A DNA stretch of 48,096 bases, from positions 1 to 48,096 of the forward strand of contig CACMWI010000010.1 of assembly GCA_902617375.1 (NCBI GenBank), written 5' to 3'. A model generated the notes under the pieces. The model saw only the letters and a program-made list of their open reading frames with translations. It searched no databases and had not been told where the DNA came from. The position numbers were made by a program, and so were the translations under genes. This DNA is from an uncultured Alphaproteobacteria bacterium (GTDB taxonomy: Bacteria > Pseudomonadota > Alphaproteobacteria > Methylaequorales > Methylaequoraceae). Below, in pieces: positions 24,003-34,037 of this stretch. Within the stretch, counting starts at the first letter, position 1, and the number at the start of each line of letters is the position of its first letter.

Positions 24003-24891
24003 AATTTTTACTTCCTTGAAATCCCAAATCATTCTCTTGATTCCATTTTTCTTATTAAGCTGTTCTGAGGCAACATTTCTTGTTAATTCTGCAAAAAGAA
24101 TAGGATCATGGGGAGACGAACCGATATATAAAATAGGTACACCATATAAGATTAATGGTAAATGGTACTATCCAGCTGTCGATTATGATTATGAAGAAAT
24201 TGGCATTGCATCATGGTATGGACCAGGATTTCATGGGAAAAAAACAGCAAATGGAGAAATTTTTGATCAAAACAAGGTTTCCGCGGCACATAGAACACTA
24301 CCAATGCCTTCTATAGTAAGAGTTACAAATCTTGACAATGGAAAAGTACTCCCAAAGGTAAGAGTTAATGACAGGGGGCCTTTTGCTGGAAATAGAATAA
24401 TTGATTTATCAAAAAAAGCTGCACAAGAACTTGGTTTTGTGAATACAGGAATAGCTAAAGTAAAAGTTGAAATTTTAGAAAATGAGTCAAGAGAATACGC
24501 ATTAGTTAATTCAGGTAATAAAATAACAAAAGTTGAGTCCGCTGAAATTAAAGAAATTAAGAAGACAGAAATTGCAAATAATTTTGAGAAGCATAAAATC
24601 CTAAAAAAAGAGAAACAAAAATCGCAAAATGAAGACTTTGATGAGCAAAACTCTATTTTAAGTAATAAACAATTAGCTATCCAAGTTGGTGCATTCACTG
24701 ATCACAGAAATGCCAAATCATTAACCCAAAATCTATCAGACTTTCAAGCATATATTGAGAGGACTTTTGTTAATAATAAGTATTTGTATAGAGTAAGAAT
24801 AGGCCCAATAGAAAGTTTAAATTTAGCCGAAAATATAAAAAAAAAACTTTTTGAATTAGGTTATACTGCAAGTCATTTAATAGTAAATTAA
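23989..24891 (+). CDS. rlpA: RlpA-like septal lytic transglycosylase with SPOR domain (lipoprotein)
   Basis: The protein has 300 residues. A type II signal peptide ends in FLLSC (Cys25). The double-psi barrel domain shows IGIASWYGPGFHGKKTANGE, the catalytic His/Asp region AAHRTLPMPS and VRVNDRGPFAGNRIIDLSKKAA. After a charged linker the last 70 residues are a SPOR domain (LAIQVGAFTDHRNAKSL), which binds denuded glycan at the division septum. Placement between mltB and dacC fits a septal cell-wall role. Start overlaps mltB; stop is 1 nt before dacC. Confidence 0.93.
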   Translation: MKLNKIFTSLKSQIILLIPFFLLSCSEATFLVNSAKRIGSWGDEPIYKIGTPYKINGKWYYPAVDYDYEEIGIASWYGPGFHGKKTANGEIFDQNKVSAAHRTLPMPSIVRVTNLDNGKVLPKVRVNDRGPFAGNRIIDLSKKAAQELGFVNTGIAKVKVEILENESREYALVNSGNKITKVESAEIKEIKKTEIANNFEKHKILKKEKQKSQNEDFDEQNSILSNKQLAIQVGAFTDHRNAKSLTQNLSDFQAYIERTFVNNKYLYRVRIGPIESLNLAENIKKKLFELGYTASHLIVN

Positions 24892-24892
24892 A

Positions 24893-26032
24893 ATGAAATT
24901 TTTTTTAATATCTTTTTTCGTTTCTTGTTTATTTAATTATAAGGCTTTTTCACTAGACACAATTGCAAAGCAAGCAATTCTTTATGATTATGAAACCAAA
25001 ACAATAATTTTCGAAAAAAACTCAGAGGAACTTATGTCACCAAGCTCTATGAGTAAAATCATGACAATTTATTATGTTTTTAAAAAAATTAAAGATGGTG
25101 ATTTAAAACTTACAGATAAATTTAAAGTGAGTAAGAAAGCCTGGAAAAAGGGTGGTTCAAAAATGTTTGTGAACGTCAATACAATGGTTTCTGTTGAAGA
25201 TTTAATAAGAGGAATAATTGTTCAATCTGGAAATGATGCATGTATAGCTATAGCTGAAGGTATATCAGGAAGTGAAGCACTTTTCGCTGAAGAACTAAAT
25301 CTTCTTGCTAAAGAAATTGGAATGATTAACTCAAGCTTCACTAATTCAACTGGTTGGCCAGATCCAGATCATTTAACAACAATACAAGATCTGCTCACAT
25401 TGACAGTTAGAACAATTGAAGATTTTCCAGAACTTTATTATTATTATGCTGAAAAAGAATTTACATACAGTGGAATTAGACAACTAAATAGGAATCCCCT
25501 ATTGTTTAACGAAATTAATGCTGACGGTTTAAAAACTGGACACACATCTTTAGGTGGCTATGGGCTAGTTGCGTCAGTTTTAAAAAATAACCGAAGGTTA
25601 ATTCTTATATTAAATGGTTTAAAAAGAAATAAAGATAGAAGTGACGAGTCGGAAAGATTGATAAAAGTGGGCTACAATCAATATAAAGTTGTTAATCTTT
25701 ATGACAAAAATCAAACAATTACAAATCTTCAGGTTTGGGGTGGAAGAAAAAAAAACGTTGATGTGTATTCAAAGGAGAGTGTTAATCTTACTGTGCCCAA
25801 TAAAATAAAGAAAGAATTAGTATTTACAATTAAACATTATAAACCCTTACTCGCCCCTATAGAAAAAGATCAAAAAGTTGCTGATTTAATTGTTAAAAAT
25901 AAAAATGCAGAGATTGTAAAAAAATTTGAACTCTTTTCTAAAGATGAAGTCAAAAAAATGTCTTTCTTTTCTAAAGTTTATAATAACTTAAAATTTTTGT
26001 TACTTGGCGATAGTATCTTTAAAACAAAATGA
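24893..26032 (+). CDS. dacC: D-alanyl-D-alanine carboxypeptidase (PBP5/6 type)
   Basis: The protein has 379 residues with a signal peptide (about 1-20, AFSLD). Penicillin-binding motifs: Ser52-x-x-Lys55 in SSMSKIMTI, SGN in VQSGNDACIA and KTG in DGLKTGHTSLG. This is the serine DD-peptidase that trims stem pentapeptides. A beta-rich PBP5 C-terminal domain (VWGGRKKNVDVY) and an amphipathic tail for membrane attachment (VYNNLKFLLLG) follow. It is in the rlpA-dacC-tmk run; its stop overlaps the tmk start by 4 nt. Confidence 0.93.
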   Translation: MKFFLISFFVSCLFNYKAFSLDTIAKQAILYDYETKTIIFEKNSEELMSPSSMSKIMTIYYVFKKIKDGDLKLTDKFKVSKKAWKKGGSKMFVNVNTMVSVEDLIRGIIVQSGNDACIAIAEGISGSEALFAEELNLLAKEIGMINSSFTNSTGWPDPDHLTTIQDLLTLTVRTIEDFPELYYYYAEKEFTYSGIRQLNRNPLLFNEINADGLKTGHTSLGGYGLVASVLKNNRRLILILNGLKRNKDRSDESERLIKVGYNQYKVVNLYDKNQTITNLQVWGGRKKNVDVYSKESVNLTVPNKIKKELVFTIKHYKPLLAPIEKDQKVADLIVKNKNAEIVKKFELFSKDEVKKMSFFSKVYNNLKFLLLGDSIFKTK

Positions 26033-26667
26033 AGAAATTTATAACTTTTGAAGGTGGGGAGGGATCCGGAAAATCAACCCAAGCTAAATTGTTATCAAAA
26101 TCATTATCATCTATAAATGAAAATAATTTGCTCACAAGAGAGCCGGGTGGGACTAAAGTATCTGATAAGATAAGAAAAATTTTGGTAGAGGACAAAAATA
26201 GTAATATTTCGTCTGATGTTGAATTACTTTTAATTTATGCATCAAGACATCAGCATCTAAAAGAAAAGATAATTCCATCGTTAAAAGAAAAAACAGTTAT
26301 CTGTGATAGGTATATTCATTCAACAATTTCCTATCAATTTGATATAAAAAATTTCGCAAGAAAATTAGATTTTTTTCACAAAAATTTTGCTTTTAATTTA
26401 ATGCCAGACTTAACAATACTTCTAGATTTAGCTCCAGATATTGGTTTAAAAAGAAGTCTCAAGATTAAAAATAAAGAAACTAGGTTTGAAAACAAAGATA
26501 AAATTTATCATGAAAAGATTAGAAAAAATTTTTTAAGATTGAGTAAAAAATACAAAAATATGTATAAAATTGATGCATCTTCATCTAAAAAAGTTATCCA
26601 TAAAGAAATAATCGATCACTTAAATAATTTATTATTTTTCAAACGCAAACTTCCTTGTGTAATTTAA
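26029..26667 (+). CDS. tmk: Thymidylate kinase
   Basis: The protein has 212 residues. The P-loop is FEGGEGSGKSTQAKLL (about 8-20), the DR(Y/H) motif is CDRYIHSTISYQ, and LTREPGGTKVSDKIR and TILLDLAPDIGLKR are the usual signatures. It phosphorylates dTMP to dTDP for DNA synthesis. The start overlaps dacC (ATGA). tmk followed directly by holB is a common bacterial pairing. Confidence 0.95.
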   Translation: MKKFITFEGGEGSGKSTQAKLLSKSLSSINENNLLTREPGGTKVSDKIRKILVEDKNSNISSDVELLLIYASRHQHLKEKIIPSLKEKTVICDRYIHSTISYQFDIKNFARKLDFFHKNFAFNLMPDLTILLDLAPDIGLKRSLKIKNKETRFENKDKIYHEKIRKNFLRLSKKYKNMYKIDASSSKKVIHKEIIDHLNNLLFFKRKLPCVI

Positions 26668-26669
26668 TT

Positions 26670-27554
26670 ATGATAAACCCAACAAAAATTATCGGACACA
26701 ACGAGCAATTAAAGATTTTAAATGAAAGCTATCATGTACAATTTCCACATGCTTGGATTTTTAATGGAATCAAAGGAATAGGGAAGTATTCAACTGCAGT
26801 TAGTTTCATAAGATCAGTTTGTAAAATAAAAGGAAGTAACACTCAAAATTTTTTTGAAATAAATTCTGAAGAAAACCCTGTGTTGGTAGACGATATCAGG
26901 TTGCTTATAAATCAAATAAATTTGACCAATGCAAATGAAAATCAAAATTGTTTTATAATAATCGATAATGCTAACAGTTTAAATTTTAATTCATATAATG
27001 CGATGTTAAAAACAATAGAAGATCCACCTTCAAATACTATCATAATATTAATTTCTCATGACATAAAAAGAATTCCAAAAACAATATCATCTCGGTGTAT
27101 TAAACTTGATTTTAAGCCTTTGAATAAAAAAAATATGTTTGAATTCTGTAAATATTACAATGTTGATTGTAAACATTTTGATCTAGAAAAAAAATACTTT
27201 TTGACAAATGGAAGCATTGAAAGGCTTTTTTTTTTGATAAGTGAGGAAGGTAAAATTATTCAGGAATATTTTGATAAGTTAGAAAAGAATAAAAGCTTCA
27301 AGATGTCTGAATTTGAATTATTCTATGACCTTATAGCTCATAATTATGATAAATTGTTTTCTTCGATAATGAATCATATATTTTTTATCCAAAAGGGCAG
27401 ATTTCTTAAGTATTATCAAAATAAACCTTATATAAAAAAGATTTTAATATTTTTTTCAAATATTAGAATTCTTTATATTCAAAATTTAAATATTGATAAA
27501 AAAAAGGAATTATACTACTTACTTTCAGAATATATCAAAACAAATGAATATTAA
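26670..27554 (+). CDS. holB: DNA polymerase III subunit delta'
   Basis: The ATG at 26670 is chosen; the frame is open upstream to a TTG within tmk, which would overlap needlessly. The 294-residue protein has IIGHNEQLKIL, a P-loop-like NGIKGIGKYS, FIIIDNANSLNFNSYNAMLKTIEDPP and the SRC motif in ISSRCIKLDF. These are the clamp-loader delta' signatures. The zinc-binding Cys cluster of longer homologues is not evident, and the sequence is short for the family, as in streamlined genomes. It overlaps metG by 11 nt. Confidence 0.9.
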   Translation: MINPTKIIGHNEQLKILNESYHVQFPHAWIFNGIKGIGKYSTAVSFIRSVCKIKGSNTQNFFEINSEENPVLVDDIRLLINQINLTNANENQNCFIIIDNANSLNFNSYNAMLKTIEDPPSNTIIILISHDIKRIPKTISSRCIKLDFKPLNKKNMFEFCKYYNVDCKHFDLEKKYFLTNGSIERLFFLISEEGKIIQEYFDKLEKNKSFKMSEFELFYDLIAHNYDKLFSSIMNHIFFIQKGRFLKYYQNKPYIKKILIFFSNIRILYIQNLNIDKKKELYYLLSEYIKTNEY

Positions 27555-29073
27555 AAAAACTTATATTACAACACCAATTTATTATGTTAATGATCTTCCA
27601 CATATTGGACATGCATATACCAGTATTATATGTGATACTGTTGCAAGATTTAATAAATTAGATGGCAAAGAAATACTTTTTACAACCGGTACAGACGAAC
27701 ATGGAATGAAAGTTGAAAAAGCAGCTAAAGAAAAAGGTGAAATACCCCAAGATTTCGTAGATAAAGTTTCTCAAAATTTTAAAAACCTTTCTCAAACTCT
27801 TGGAATAATTAATACTGATTTTATTAGAACCACAGAAAAAAGACACAACAATTCAGCCATTCACTTTTGGAACGAACTCTCTAAAAATGATCAAATATAT
27901 AAAAGTAAATATAGTGGTTGGTATTCGGTTAAGGACGAATCTTATTATCAAGATAAAGAGTTGATAAAAGAAGGTGAGGTCTATACAACAAAGGATGGGA
28001 GTCAAGTTGAATGGATTGAAGAGGAGAGTTTTTTTTTCAAGTTATCAGAGTGGCAGGAAAAATTATTAGATTTTTATGAAGAAAATCCAGATTTTGTAAT
28101 GCCTAGATCCAGAATGAATGAAGTTAAAAGCTTCGTTAAAGGAGGATTAAAAGATTTATCGATCTCAAGAACCAGTTTTGACTGGGGAATAAAAGTTCCT
28201 GAATCTGAACATATAATGTACGTTTGGATCGATGCACTAACTAATTATTTGACTTCAATTGGTTATCCAAATATCACAGATGAAAAAATGGAGTATTGGG
28301 AAAATTGTATTCATATAATTGGAAAAGACATTTTAAAATTTCATGCAATTTATTGGCCTGCTATGTTAATGGCAATAAACCACTCTTTGCCTAAAACCAT
28401 ATTTGCACACGGATGGTGGACCAATGAAGGTAAAAAAATATCAAAGTCTTTGGGAAACACAATTGATCCAAATCAAATGATAGAAAAATTTGGTTTGGAT
28501 CAACTAAGATATTTTCTTTTGAGAGAAGTCCCTCTAGGAAATGATGGTGATTTTTCTGAATTTTCTTTAATCAATAGAATAAATTCAGATCTATCAAATA
28601 ATTTAGGAAACTTAATTCAAAGAGTTGTTAAATTTATTAACAAGAACTTTAACAACTCTGTTCCAAATTCATTAGGAGAAGAAGCAGACCACATAAAACT
28701 TATATGTCAAGGTTATGAAATGATAGTGCCTGTAAAAAAGAAAATGAAGGAATTTCAGATAAGTAAATGTCTTGAAGATATTTTCTTCTACATAGATGAA
28801 TTAAATAAATATATGGATGAAAGTCAGCCTTGGAATAGTTTTAAAATAGATCCAAAAAAAGCAGGTAAAGATCTGTCAATTCTTATAGAATGCTTTAGGG
28901 TTATAGGAATTTTACTTCAGCCATTTATTCCAAATGCTTCAAAAAAGATTTTAGATATTTTAAATATAAATAATGAGTCAAGAGGCTTTGATAATCTCAA
29001 TTCGAAAAATACACTTATGAGTGACCATATTTTAAATAAACCATCACCAATATTTCCGAGATATGAAAAATAA
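27544..29073 (+). CDS. metG: Methionyl-tRNA synthetase
   Basis: The ATG at 27544 (MNIKKTYITTPIYYVNDLPHIGHAY) matches the family N-terminus; upstream codons are inside holB. The protein has 509 residues with HIGH at 20-23, the KMSKS-type loop as KKISKSLGN, and DEHGMKVEKAA and FAHGWWTNEGKKISKS around it. No C-terminal tRNA-binding EMAP domain is present, as in the short class. It charges tRNA-Met. Start overlaps holB; stop overlaps tatD by 11 nt. Confidence 0.95.
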   Translation: MNIKKTYITTPIYYVNDLPHIGHAYTSIICDTVARFNKLDGKEILFTTGTDEHGMKVEKAAKEKGEIPQDFVDKVSQNFKNLSQTLGIINTDFIRTTEKRHNNSAIHFWNELSKNDQIYKSKYSGWYSVKDESYYQDKELIKEGEVYTTKDGSQVEWIEEESFFFKLSEWQEKLLDFYEENPDFVMPRSRMNEVKSFVKGGLKDLSISRTSFDWGIKVPESEHIMYVWIDALTNYLTSIGYPNITDEKMEYWENCIHIIGKDILKFHAIYWPAMLMAINHSLPKTIFAHGWWTNEGKKISKSLGNTIDPNQMIEKFGLDQLRYFLLREVPLGNDGDFSEFSLINRINSDLSNNLGNLIQRVVKFINKNFNNSVPNSLGEEADHIKLICQGYEMIVPVKKKMKEFQISKCLEDIFFYIDELNKYMDESQPWNSFKIDPKKAGKDLSILIECFRVIGILLQPFIPNASKKILDILNINNESRGFDNLNSKNTLMSDHILNKPSPIFPRYEK

Positions 29074-29869
29074 AATAGTTGATTCTCACTGTCATTTAAA
29101 TTTTGACGATTTTAAAGATGATCTTGATAATGTCATTCAAAATGCAAAAGAAAAAGATGTGGATTACATGTTAAGTATATCAGTAAATTTAGAAAAGTTT
29201 GAGGAGATTTACAATTTAACTCAAAAATATAAAAATGTTTGGTGTACTACTGGGGTGCACCCAAATAATGTCCCAAAGAAATTAGATATTCAAAATATTG
29301 CAAAACTCAAATCACACTTATTGAAAAATTTACTGAAAAAGAAAGTTGTGGGTATCGGTGAAACTGGACTGGATTATTATAGAAATTTTGAAAACAAACA
29401 AAATCAAATAGATTTTTTTGAAACACATATGCAAGTCTCTGGAGAAACCAATTCTCCAACTGTAATTCATACTAGAAATGCAGATGAAGATACAATTTTC
29501 TTTTTAAATAAATTTGTAAAAAAATATAATTCTAGCGGTCTAATACATTGTTTTTCGTCTGGGTTGTCTCTTGCTAATTGTGCTTTAGATAACGGTTTTT
29601 ACATATCATTTTCTGGAGTTATTACCTTTGATAAGGCAGAGGAAATTAGAAAAATTGTTAAGTATGTCCCCTTAAATAAAATTCTTGTGGAAACAGATTC
29701 ACCATACCTAGCTCCCATGCCTAAAAGAGGGAAAAGAAATGAGCCTGCATTCACGAAATATACATTAGAGCAAATAGCAAAAATTAAGAAAATTGATACT
29801 GAAGAGGTCGCTAACGTAACTACAAAGAATTTTTTTAATTTATTTTCAAAGGCTAAAGATGCAATTTGA
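29063..29869 (+). CDS. tatD: TatD-family metal-dependent deoxyribonuclease
   Basis: The protein has 268 residues. Metal-binding signatures are seen: DSHCHLNFDDF, GIGETGLDYYR, PTVIHTRNADED, IHCFSSG and VETDSPYLAPMPKRGKRNEP. TatD/YcfH proteins are TIM-barrel DNases with 3'-5' activity used in DNA or RNA repair. The metG-tatD-MBL order is conserved in many proteobacteria. It overlaps metG and the downstream MBL gene by 11 nt each. Confidence 0.94.
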   Translation: MKNKIVDSHCHLNFDDFKDDLDNVIQNAKEKDVDYMLSISVNLEKFEEIYNLTQKYKNVWCTTGVHPNNVPKKLDIQNIAKLKSHLLKNLLKKKVVGIGETGLDYYRNFENKQNQIDFFETHMQVSGETNSPTVIHTRNADEDTIFFLNKFVKKYNSSGLIHCFSSGLSLANCALDNGFYISFSGVITFDKAEEIRKIVKYVPLNKILVETDSPYLAPMPKRGKRNEPAFTKYTLEQIAKIKKIDTEEVANVTTKNFFNLFSKAKDAI

Positions 29870-30635
29870 AATAACTATTTTGGGTTGTGGCAGTTCTTCT
29901 GGTGTTCCAGCAATTGGAAACAATTGGGGTAATTGTAACCCAGAGAATCCAAAAAACAGAAGGCTAAGATCGTCCATTTTAATTGAATCTCCCAGTGTAT
30001 CAATATTAGTTGATGCTACACCAGATTTGAGACAACAACTTTTGAATGCAAATGTTAAAAATTTAGACGCAGTCTTAATTACCCATTGTCACGCAGACCA
30101 TATCAATGGCATTGACGACTTTAGATTTTTAAACGTTTTAATGAAAAAGGATTTAAATTTGTATGCTACAAGAGAAAATATAGACGAGATTACAAGAAGA
30201 TTTGCATATGTTTTTGATAAACTATCTCCTAAGGCCAATGGTTTTTACTATAAACCGTGTTTAATTCCAAATGAAATAAATGGATCTTTTAAAGTTAAAA
30301 ATTTAGATATTCTTAGTTTTCAGCAAGATCATGGTTTTGGATTATCAACAGGATTTAGAATAAATAATTTTGCTTATTGTTCGGATGTTTTTGATCTAAG
30401 TCCAGATATTTTAAAAAACCTCAAAAATTTAGATTTATGGATTGTAGATTGTTTAAGATTTGAACCACATAAATCTCATGCACATTACGATAAAGTTATG
30501 AAGTGGATAGAAATTATTAAACCAAAAAAAACTATTCTAACGCACATGAACAACGAGGTTGATTACGACCATATGAACTCACTTTGTCCCGATAATTGTC
30601 AAGCTGCATTCGATGGACTTAAGTTAACTGTTTAA
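29859..30635 (+). CDS. MBL-fold metallo-hydrolase (PhnP-like)
   Basis: The protein has 258 residues. It begins with the beta-lactamase fold entry ITILGCGSSSGVPAIGNNWG, and has the metal site THCHADHINGIDD and later metal ligands in FQQDHGFG, YCSDV and LTHMNNEVDYDHM. It belongs to the group of PhnP-like phosphodiesterases often found after tatD. The exact substrate (cyclic phosphate or nucleotide) is unknown. Its stop overlaps the convergent LysR gene by 4 nt. Confidence 0.85.
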   Translation: MQFEITILGCGSSSGVPAIGNNWGNCNPENPKNRRLRSSILIESPSVSILVDATPDLRQQLLNANVKNLDAVLITHCHADHINGIDDFRFLNVLMKKDLNLYATRENIDEITRRFAYVFDKLSPKANGFYYKPCLIPNEINGSFKVKNLDILSFQQDHGFGLSTGFRINNFAYCSDVFDLSPDILKNLKNLDLWIVDCLRFEPHKSHAHYDKVMKWIEIIKPKKTILTHMNNEVDYDHMNSLCPDNCQAAFDGLKLTV

Positions 30636-31522
30636 TTATTTAAAATTATCTTTTCAAGTTTTAATATCTCTCCAAGGAAAGAGGTAACTGCTTTGATTCT
30701 TTGTAAGTTGTATAAATTTTCATGAACAACTAACCAATACTCTCTCTTAATATTCACTAGATTTGGTAACACAGGAACTAAATCTTGATGATTTCTTGCT
30801 ATAAAAGAGTGTAAAAGTCCTAGCCCAACCCCTTTTTTTACAGCATGTAATTGAGAACGAAGGCTATTACTTGAAAATACCACGTTAAGTTTATTATTAA
30901 TTTCTTTAAGATAATTTAATTCAGGAAACTCTATTAATTCGTCAACATAGCTAACGAAGTTATGACTATTTAAATCTTTTAAACTTTTAATATTATTAAA
31001 ATTTTTCTTATAATTTTTAGATCCGTATAGTTTTACGAAATAATCACATAATTTCCAAGATAAGAGCCTTCCTTTATTTGGTCTTGACAAAGATATGAGT
31101 ACATCAGCCTCGTGATTTGATAAACTTCTTGATTTGGTGTCTGCAAGGAGTTCGATTTCAATTTCTGGAAATCTTTCGTAAAAAAGATTCAAGTTTTTAC
31201 TAATTATTTCAACACCTAGTCCTTCTCCAACACTTAACCTAACTTTTCCTCTAATTTTAGGGTTTGATTTTAAAAAATTATCGTTAATTTCAAATACTTC
31301 ATTTTCAATTTTTTCAACGTATCTTAATAACTCAACTCCTTTTTCTGTCAAAATATATCCTTTGGGTGATTTATTGAATAAATCAGATTCAATGTTTTTC
31401 TCCAGTCTTGCAATTCTCCTTGCAATTGTGGTTGGTTCAACTTTTAATTTTTTTGAAGCTAGCTTTAACTTTGAACATCTAGAAAGTGCAAGAAAGGAGT
31501 TCAAATCGTTCCAATTAAACAT
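30632..31522 (-). CDS. LysR-family transcriptional regulator
   Basis: The protein has 296 residues. The N-terminal helix-turn-helix is intact (FLALSRCSKLKLASKKLKVE, TTIARRIARLEKNI, LFNKSPKGYILTEKG), followed by a periplasmic-binding-like effector domain (KVRLSVGEGLGVEIISKNL). It is divergent from mmsA, with 106 nt between starts. LysR proteins usually control the divergent gene, so it probably regulates the mmsA - SMP-30-like - AtoE-like module. Inducer unknown. Confidence 0.88.
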   Translation of the reverse strand: MFNWNDLNSFLALSRCSKLKLASKKLKVEPTTIARRIARLEKNIESDLFNKSPKGYILTEKGVELLRYVEKIENEVFEINDNFLKSNPKIRGKVRLSVGEGLGVEIISKNLNLFYERFPEIEIELLADTKSRSLSNHEADVLISLSRPNKGRLLSWKLCDYFVKLYGSKNYKKNFNNIKSLKDLNSHNFVSYVDELIEFPELNYLKEINNKLNVVFSSNSLRSQLHAVKKGVGLGLLHSFIARNHQDLVPVLPNLVNIKREYWLVVHENLYNLQRIKAVTSFLGEILKLEKIILNN

Positions 31523-31628
31523 AGATTGATAATATATTTAAAACGATGTTTTTAAAATGCTTTTTTGCATTTTTATAATTCAAAAATTTTAATTGAAATG
31601 CAAATTGGTTAATGTAATCTTATTTGTT

Positions 31629-33134
31629 ATGGTAGAAAATTTAGGTCATATAGTCAACGGAAAATCGATACATGATTCTGGTGCTCCCATTGAAATTTTT
31701 AATCCATCTAATGGCAAGGTTATTTCAACTATTTCAAATGCTTCTGATAAAACAATTGAAAACACATTGAACAATTCAATTGAGGCGTTTAATGAATGGA
31801 AAAATTTTTCAATTGCTAAACGTTCCTCTATTTTATTTGAATATAAAATCTTGCTAGAAAAAAACATACAAAAACTTGCGGAGATAATAAGTAAGGATTT
31901 AGGTAAAGTTCACGATGATGCAGTGGGTGAGATTAGAAGAGGTATTGAAAATGTCGAATATGCCTGCGGTATAGGAGAAATTTTAAAGGGAGAGTTTAAC
32001 AAAAATATTAGTACTTCTGTAGACTCATGGAGTGAATTTTCTCCATTAGGACCCGTTTTAGGTATTACGCCATTTAATTTTCCTGCAATGGTTCCTCTTT
32101 GGATGTTTCCACTTGCTATTGCTGCTGGAAATTCTTTTATCTTAAAACCATCAGAAAAAGATCCACTAGGTTCTATGTTCATAGTTGAGCTTTTTAATCA
32201 AACTAAAGCTCCACGTGGACTCTTAAATTTATTAAATGGAGATAAGAGTGTAGTAAATAAGTTAATTAAAGATGATAGAATAAAAGCAGTAAGCTTTGTA
32301 GGTTCAACACCTGTTGCTAAAAATATATATGAAACCTCTGCAATTTCAGGTAAGAGATGTCAAGCCCTTGGTGGTGCTAAGAATCATGCTTTAATTTTAC
32401 CTGATGCTGATATAGATTATACAACAGATCAATTGATATCTGCTGCTTACGGTTCGTCAGGTCAGCGTTGTATGGCTTTATCTGTTGCAGTAGTTTTTTC
32501 AGATATAAAGGATGAATTTATTCAAGATCTTGAAAGAAAAGTGCAGAAATTAAAATTTGGACTAGATGATCTTCATTCTAATAGTTTTGGGCCATTAGTT
32601 TCAAAAGAGCATTTAGAATCGGTTAAAAATTACATAGACATGTCTGAAGGGGAGGGAGCAAAAGTTTTAGTTGATGGGAGAGATTTTCTCAAAAGAAAAA
32701 ATTCTAATAATGGCTATTTTCTTGGTCCCACTATTATTGACAATGTAAGCTCTAATATGAAATCATACCAGAATGAAATATTTGGCCCAGTTCTTCAAAT
32801 TATGGAAGTAAATGAATTATCAGATGCAATTAAACTTATTAATAATAATAGATTTGGAAATGGATGTTGTGTTTTTACGAGAAATGGTGAACAAGCAAGG
32901 ACATTTTCAGAAAATGTAGAAATTGGTATGGTAGGTGTTAATATTCCACTGCCAGTTCCGACTTCATTTCATAGTTTTGGAGGGTGGAAGAATTCTCTAT
33001 TTGGTGATCTTAATATATATGGTCCAGATGGTGTTAGATTTTACACTCAAAGAAAAACAATTACTCAAAGATGGCCGTCTTCTGGATCGTCTAAAGGAGT
33101 AGATTTATCAATGCCTAATAATTTAAAACAATAA
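31629..33134 (+). CDS. mmsA: Methylmalonate-semialdehyde dehydrogenase (CoA-acylating)
   Basis: The start is set at ATG 31629 (MVENLGHIVNGKSI), since upstream codons are non-homologous in character and begin with TTG. The protein has 501 residues. Motifs: GITPFNFPAMVPLWMFP, ILKPSEKDPLG, VGSTPVAKNIY, GGAKNHALILPDAD and the catalytic Cys in GSSGQRCMALS. MmsA-type enzymes convert methylmalonate or malonate semialdehyde to propionyl- or acetyl-CoA in valine, inositol or beta-alanine breakdown. It is divergent from a LysR regulator and followed by an SMP-30-like protein and an AtoE-like transporter. Confidence 0.9.
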   Translation: MVENLGHIVNGKSIHDSGAPIEIFNPSNGKVISTISNASDKTIENTLNNSIEAFNEWKNFSIAKRSSILFEYKILLEKNIQKLAEIISKDLGKVHDDAVGEIRRGIENVEYACGIGEILKGEFNKNISTSVDSWSEFSPLGPVLGITPFNFPAMVPLWMFPLAIAAGNSFILKPSEKDPLGSMFIVELFNQTKAPRGLLNLLNGDKSVVNKLIKDDRIKAVSFVGSTPVAKNIYETSAISGKRCQALGGAKNHALILPDADIDYTTDQLISAAYGSSGQRCMALSVAVVFSDIKDEFIQDLERKVQKLKFGLDDLHSNSFGPLVSKEHLESVKNYIDMSEGEGAKVLVDGRDFLKRKNSNNGYFLGPTIIDNVSSNMKSYQNEIFGPVLQIMEVNELSDAIKLINNNRFGNGCCVFTRNGEQARTFSENVEIGMVGVNIPLPVPTSFHSFGGWKNSLFGDLNIYGPDGVRFYTQRKTITQRWPSSGSSKGVDLSMPNNLKQ

Positions 33135-33145
33135 AAGGAGTAAAA

Positions 33146-34027
33146 ATGAAAAAGTTATTGATGATACTTGCGATATTTTCGCTAAATTTTTTAGATAAAA
33201 CTGCCCACGCTGATGGTCATGTTGAAAAAGTTTGGGAAACAGAAAAAATTTTTGAATTGCCAGAATCTGTTATTTATGATGCAACGAATGATGTTCTTTA
33301 TGTATCAAATATTACAGATCATCCATTCAAGAAGGATGGTACTGGATACATTTCTAAAATGGGACTTGATGGAACTATAATCAAAAAAAAATGGATTGAT
33401 AAACTTAACGCTCCTAAGGGTCTTACAATTAGTAAAGATAAATTATATATCGCTGATGTTGACGAATTAGTAGAAGTAGACATCGCTACTGCTAACGTTA
33501 CAAACAAATATAAAGGTTACGGTTCGGTATGTATGAATGACGTTACTCACGATAAGTATGGTAATGTTTATGTAGGGGATACATATAATGACACTATTTA
33601 CAGGTTGAATCAATTTGGACAGCTTCCTGCATGGTTTTATAGTCCTGGATTAGCTCCTAATGGAATTCACATTGACGATGAAGAGGGTAATCTCATTGTT
33701 GGAAGTTGGGGAGCAGTTATGGAAGGCTGGGGAACACCAGAGCTTAAAGGAAGCTTGAAAAGTATAAATATTCATACTAAGGAAATGAAGAATCTTGGTA
33801 AGAAACCTATTGGTAATTTAGACGGTATAGAGCCCGATGGTAAAGGTTCATACTTCGTTACTGATTGGACTGGTGCAAAGCTTTATAATATTAACAAAAA
33901 GGGAAAATTTAAAGTAATAGCTGAAGTTGGTAAAGGTGCTGCTGATCATGAGGTTATTTTAGATAAAAATCTTATTATTATTCCAGTAATGGCAGAAGGA
34001 AAGGTTATTGCACTAAAAGTCAAATAA
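33146..34027 (+). CDS. Secreted SMP-30/gluconolactonase-like beta-propeller protein
   Basis: The protein has 293 residues. A signal peptide is seen (about 1-22, TAHADG). The rest is a six-bladed propeller of the SMP-30/NHL type: LPESVIYDATNDVLYVSNI, LNAPKGLTISKDKLYIADVDE, MNDVTHDKYGNVYVGD, APNGIHIDDEEGNLIVG, LDGIEPDGKGSYFVTDW. Such proteins hydrolyse sugar lactones or bind calcium; the Glu/Asn/Asp pattern suits a lactonase, but this is not certain. AAAAGGAG precedes the ATG. It sits 11 nt after mmsA and 10 nt before the transporter. Confidence 0.78.
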   Translation: MKKLLMILAIFSLNFLDKTAHADGHVEKVWETEKIFELPESVIYDATNDVLYVSNITDHPFKKDGTGYISKMGLDGTIIKKKWIDKLNAPKGLTISKDKLYIADVDELVEVDIATANVTNKYKGYGSVCMNDVTHDKYGNVYVGDTYNDTIYRLNQFGQLPAWFYSPGLAPNGIHIDDEEGNLIVGSWGAVMEGWGTPELKGSLKSINIHTKEMKNLGKKPIGNLDGIEPDGKGSYFVTDWTGAKLYNINKKGKFKVIAEVGKGAADHEVILDKNLIIIPVMAEGKVIALKVK

Positions 34028-34037
34028 AAATAAGAAG